From NCBI RefSeq assembly GCF_004799685.1, contig NZ_CP031311.1, positions 1,860,001 to 1,924,000 on the forward strand: 64,000 bases of DNA, read 5' to 3'. Below the pieces are notes generated by a model. The model was not told the DNA's origin and did no database searches. It saw only the letters and a list, made by a program, of their open reading frames with translations. Position 1 is the first letter of the stretch. Each line of letters opens with the position of its first letter. Below, piece by piece: positions 63,218 through 64,000 of this stretch. Source of the DNA: Halobellus limi. Lineage in GTDB: Archaea; Halobacteriota; Halobacteria; Halobacteriales; Haloferacaceae. Position numbers and translations under genes: made by a program.

Positions 63218-64000
63218 ATGTCCACAAGCACCCGGTCGCTTCCGACGCCGCTCCGTTCGACGCTCGGAGACAAGTGGGCCGCTGCGCTCATCAGCGCCGC
63301 GCTCGGGCTCGCCGCCTGGTGGCTCGTCACGGTGGTCTTCCCGCGCGGGCTCTTCCCCGGGCCGATCGAGACGGTGAACGCCTCGGCGGAACTGCTCGCC
63401 TCCGGCATCGTCTGGACGCATATGGAGGCCACGTTCTTCCGGACGTTCCTCGGCTTCATCGGCGCCTTCTTCGTCGGCGGGGCGCTCGGCGTCGCGATGG
63501 GGATCAACAACTTCGGTGAGAACTTCTCGACGCCGATCATCATCATCGCGCTCTCGGTCCCCGGCATCGCGTGGGCCGCGATCACGACGATCATCTTCGG
63601 ATTCGGCGTCGCGGCCCCGGTCGTCGCCACCGCCGTCACCGTGTTCCCGTACATCTCGCTCCGGATCTGGAAGGGGGTCGAGGACATCGATCCGAACCTC
63701 ATTCGGATGAGCCGTTCGTTCGACATCTCGAAGACCCGCCTGCTCCGCCGGATGATCCTCCCGAGCATCGCCCCGGCGCTCTTCACCGCCGTCCGGTTCG
63801 GACTCGCGATCTCCTGGAAGATCGAGACGCAGGCTGAGATCTTCGCCTCGAACTCGGGCGTCGGCTACCGGGCGATCGAGGCGTTCTCGCGCTATCAGTA
63901 CGACACCGCGATGGCGTGGGCCGCCGTGTTCGTCGTCATCGTGTTCCTCCTGGAGATGGCGGTGCTCCGCCCGCTCGAACGGAAGGTGTTCGCCTACCGG
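63218..64000 (+). CDS. SsuC/TauC-like ABC importer permease 2 (3' end outside window)
   Basis: The frame runs from ATG 63218 to the window edge, 261 residues, without a stop. About six spans are seen; the loop MSRSFDISKTRLLRRMILPSIAPALF (key part: SFDIS...ILPSIAP) is the EAA-type ATPase-contact motif. GGAG lies nine bases before the ATG. It is distinct from permease 1 at 59872, so the importer probably has a heterodimeric membrane channel. Family length of about 260-275 suggests only a few residues are missing. Confidence 0.87.
   Translation, partial: MSTSTRSLPTPLRSTLGDKWAAALISAALGLAAWWLVTVVFPRGLFPGPIETVNASAELLASGIVWTHMEATFFRTFLGFIGAFFVGGALGVAMGINNFGENFSTPIIIIALSVPGIAWAAITTIIFGFGVAAPVVATAVTVFPYISLRIWKGVEDIDPNLIRMSRSFDISKTRLLRRMILPSIAPALFTAVRFGLAISWKIETQAEIFASNSGVGYRAIEAFSRYQYDTAMAWAAVFVVIVFLLEMAVLRPLERKVFAYR

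Overview
The window is chromosomal-type DNA of a halophilic archaeon (class Halobacteria). The evidence is the very high GC content, strongly acidic predicted proteins, Tat-type lipoprotein signals (twin Arg followed by a lipobox Cys), and a TATA-like box about 25-30 bases before many start codons with no leader, the usual haloarchaeal leaderless layout. Genus cannot be fixed from sequence alone. No rRNA, tRNA, CRISPR array, transposase or replication initiator gene was seen.

The content is dominated by uptake and catabolism of organic acids and probably aromatic acids. Region 1 (1-10 kb): end of a helix-hairpin-helix protein, fructose-1,6-bisphosphatase, a DUF3311/sodium-solute symporter pair, a DUF3179 protein, a fused FAD/Fe-S dehydrogenase of the D-lactate/glycolate type and an MFS carrier. 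Region 2 (10-24 kb): aldehyde dehydrogenase, SDR, fumarylacetoacetate-hydrolase-family enzyme, a branched-chain-amino-acid-type (Liv) ABC importer, a gentisate 1,2-dioxygenase-like bicupin, a small zinc protein, and an ADP-forming acyl-CoA synthetase (two subunits) overlapping a hotdog thioesterase. Region 3 (24-34 kb): SLC13 carrier, an unusual AMP-binding ligase homologue, UbiA prenyltransferase, IclR regulator, gamma-carbonic-anhydrase-like protein, Usp, cytosolic chemotaxis transducer, MaoC hydratase and a FAD aromatic-type monooxygenase.

Region 4 (34-49 kb): a compact beta-oxidation operon on the minus strand (HAD/ECH fusion, thiolase, DUF35 zinc/OB protein, acyl-CoA ligase, then acyl-CoA dehydrogenase), a second complete Liv importer, another acyl-CoA ligase and an IclR regulator. 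Region 5 (49.7-52.4 kb): an archaea-specific SMC-related protein with degenerate ATPase motifs followed by rdfA, a cell-shape gene pair. Region 6 (52.4-64 kb): IclR regulator, a LigM-like folate-type O-demethylase homologue, a LigW/ACMSD-type amidohydrolase, aldehyde dehydrogenase, a ThDP enzyme and an SsuABC/TauABC-like importer with two permease genes, the last cut by the window edge.

Taken together, the window can be read as a catabolic island: importers bring in carboxylates, CoA ligases activate them, beta-oxidation and FAD monooxygenase steps trim or hydroxylate them, and a gentisate-type dioxygenase plus FAH hydrolase open and split the ring. The most novel-looking proposal is a methoxy-aromatic O-demethylation/decarboxylation module at 53.9-64 kb. 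Non-coding highlights are two related long palindromes placed between convergent genes (8871-8942 and 34358-34440) and a two-copy element with a stem preserved through a G-U/G-C change (8602-8767 and 19616-19786), a candidate structured RNA.
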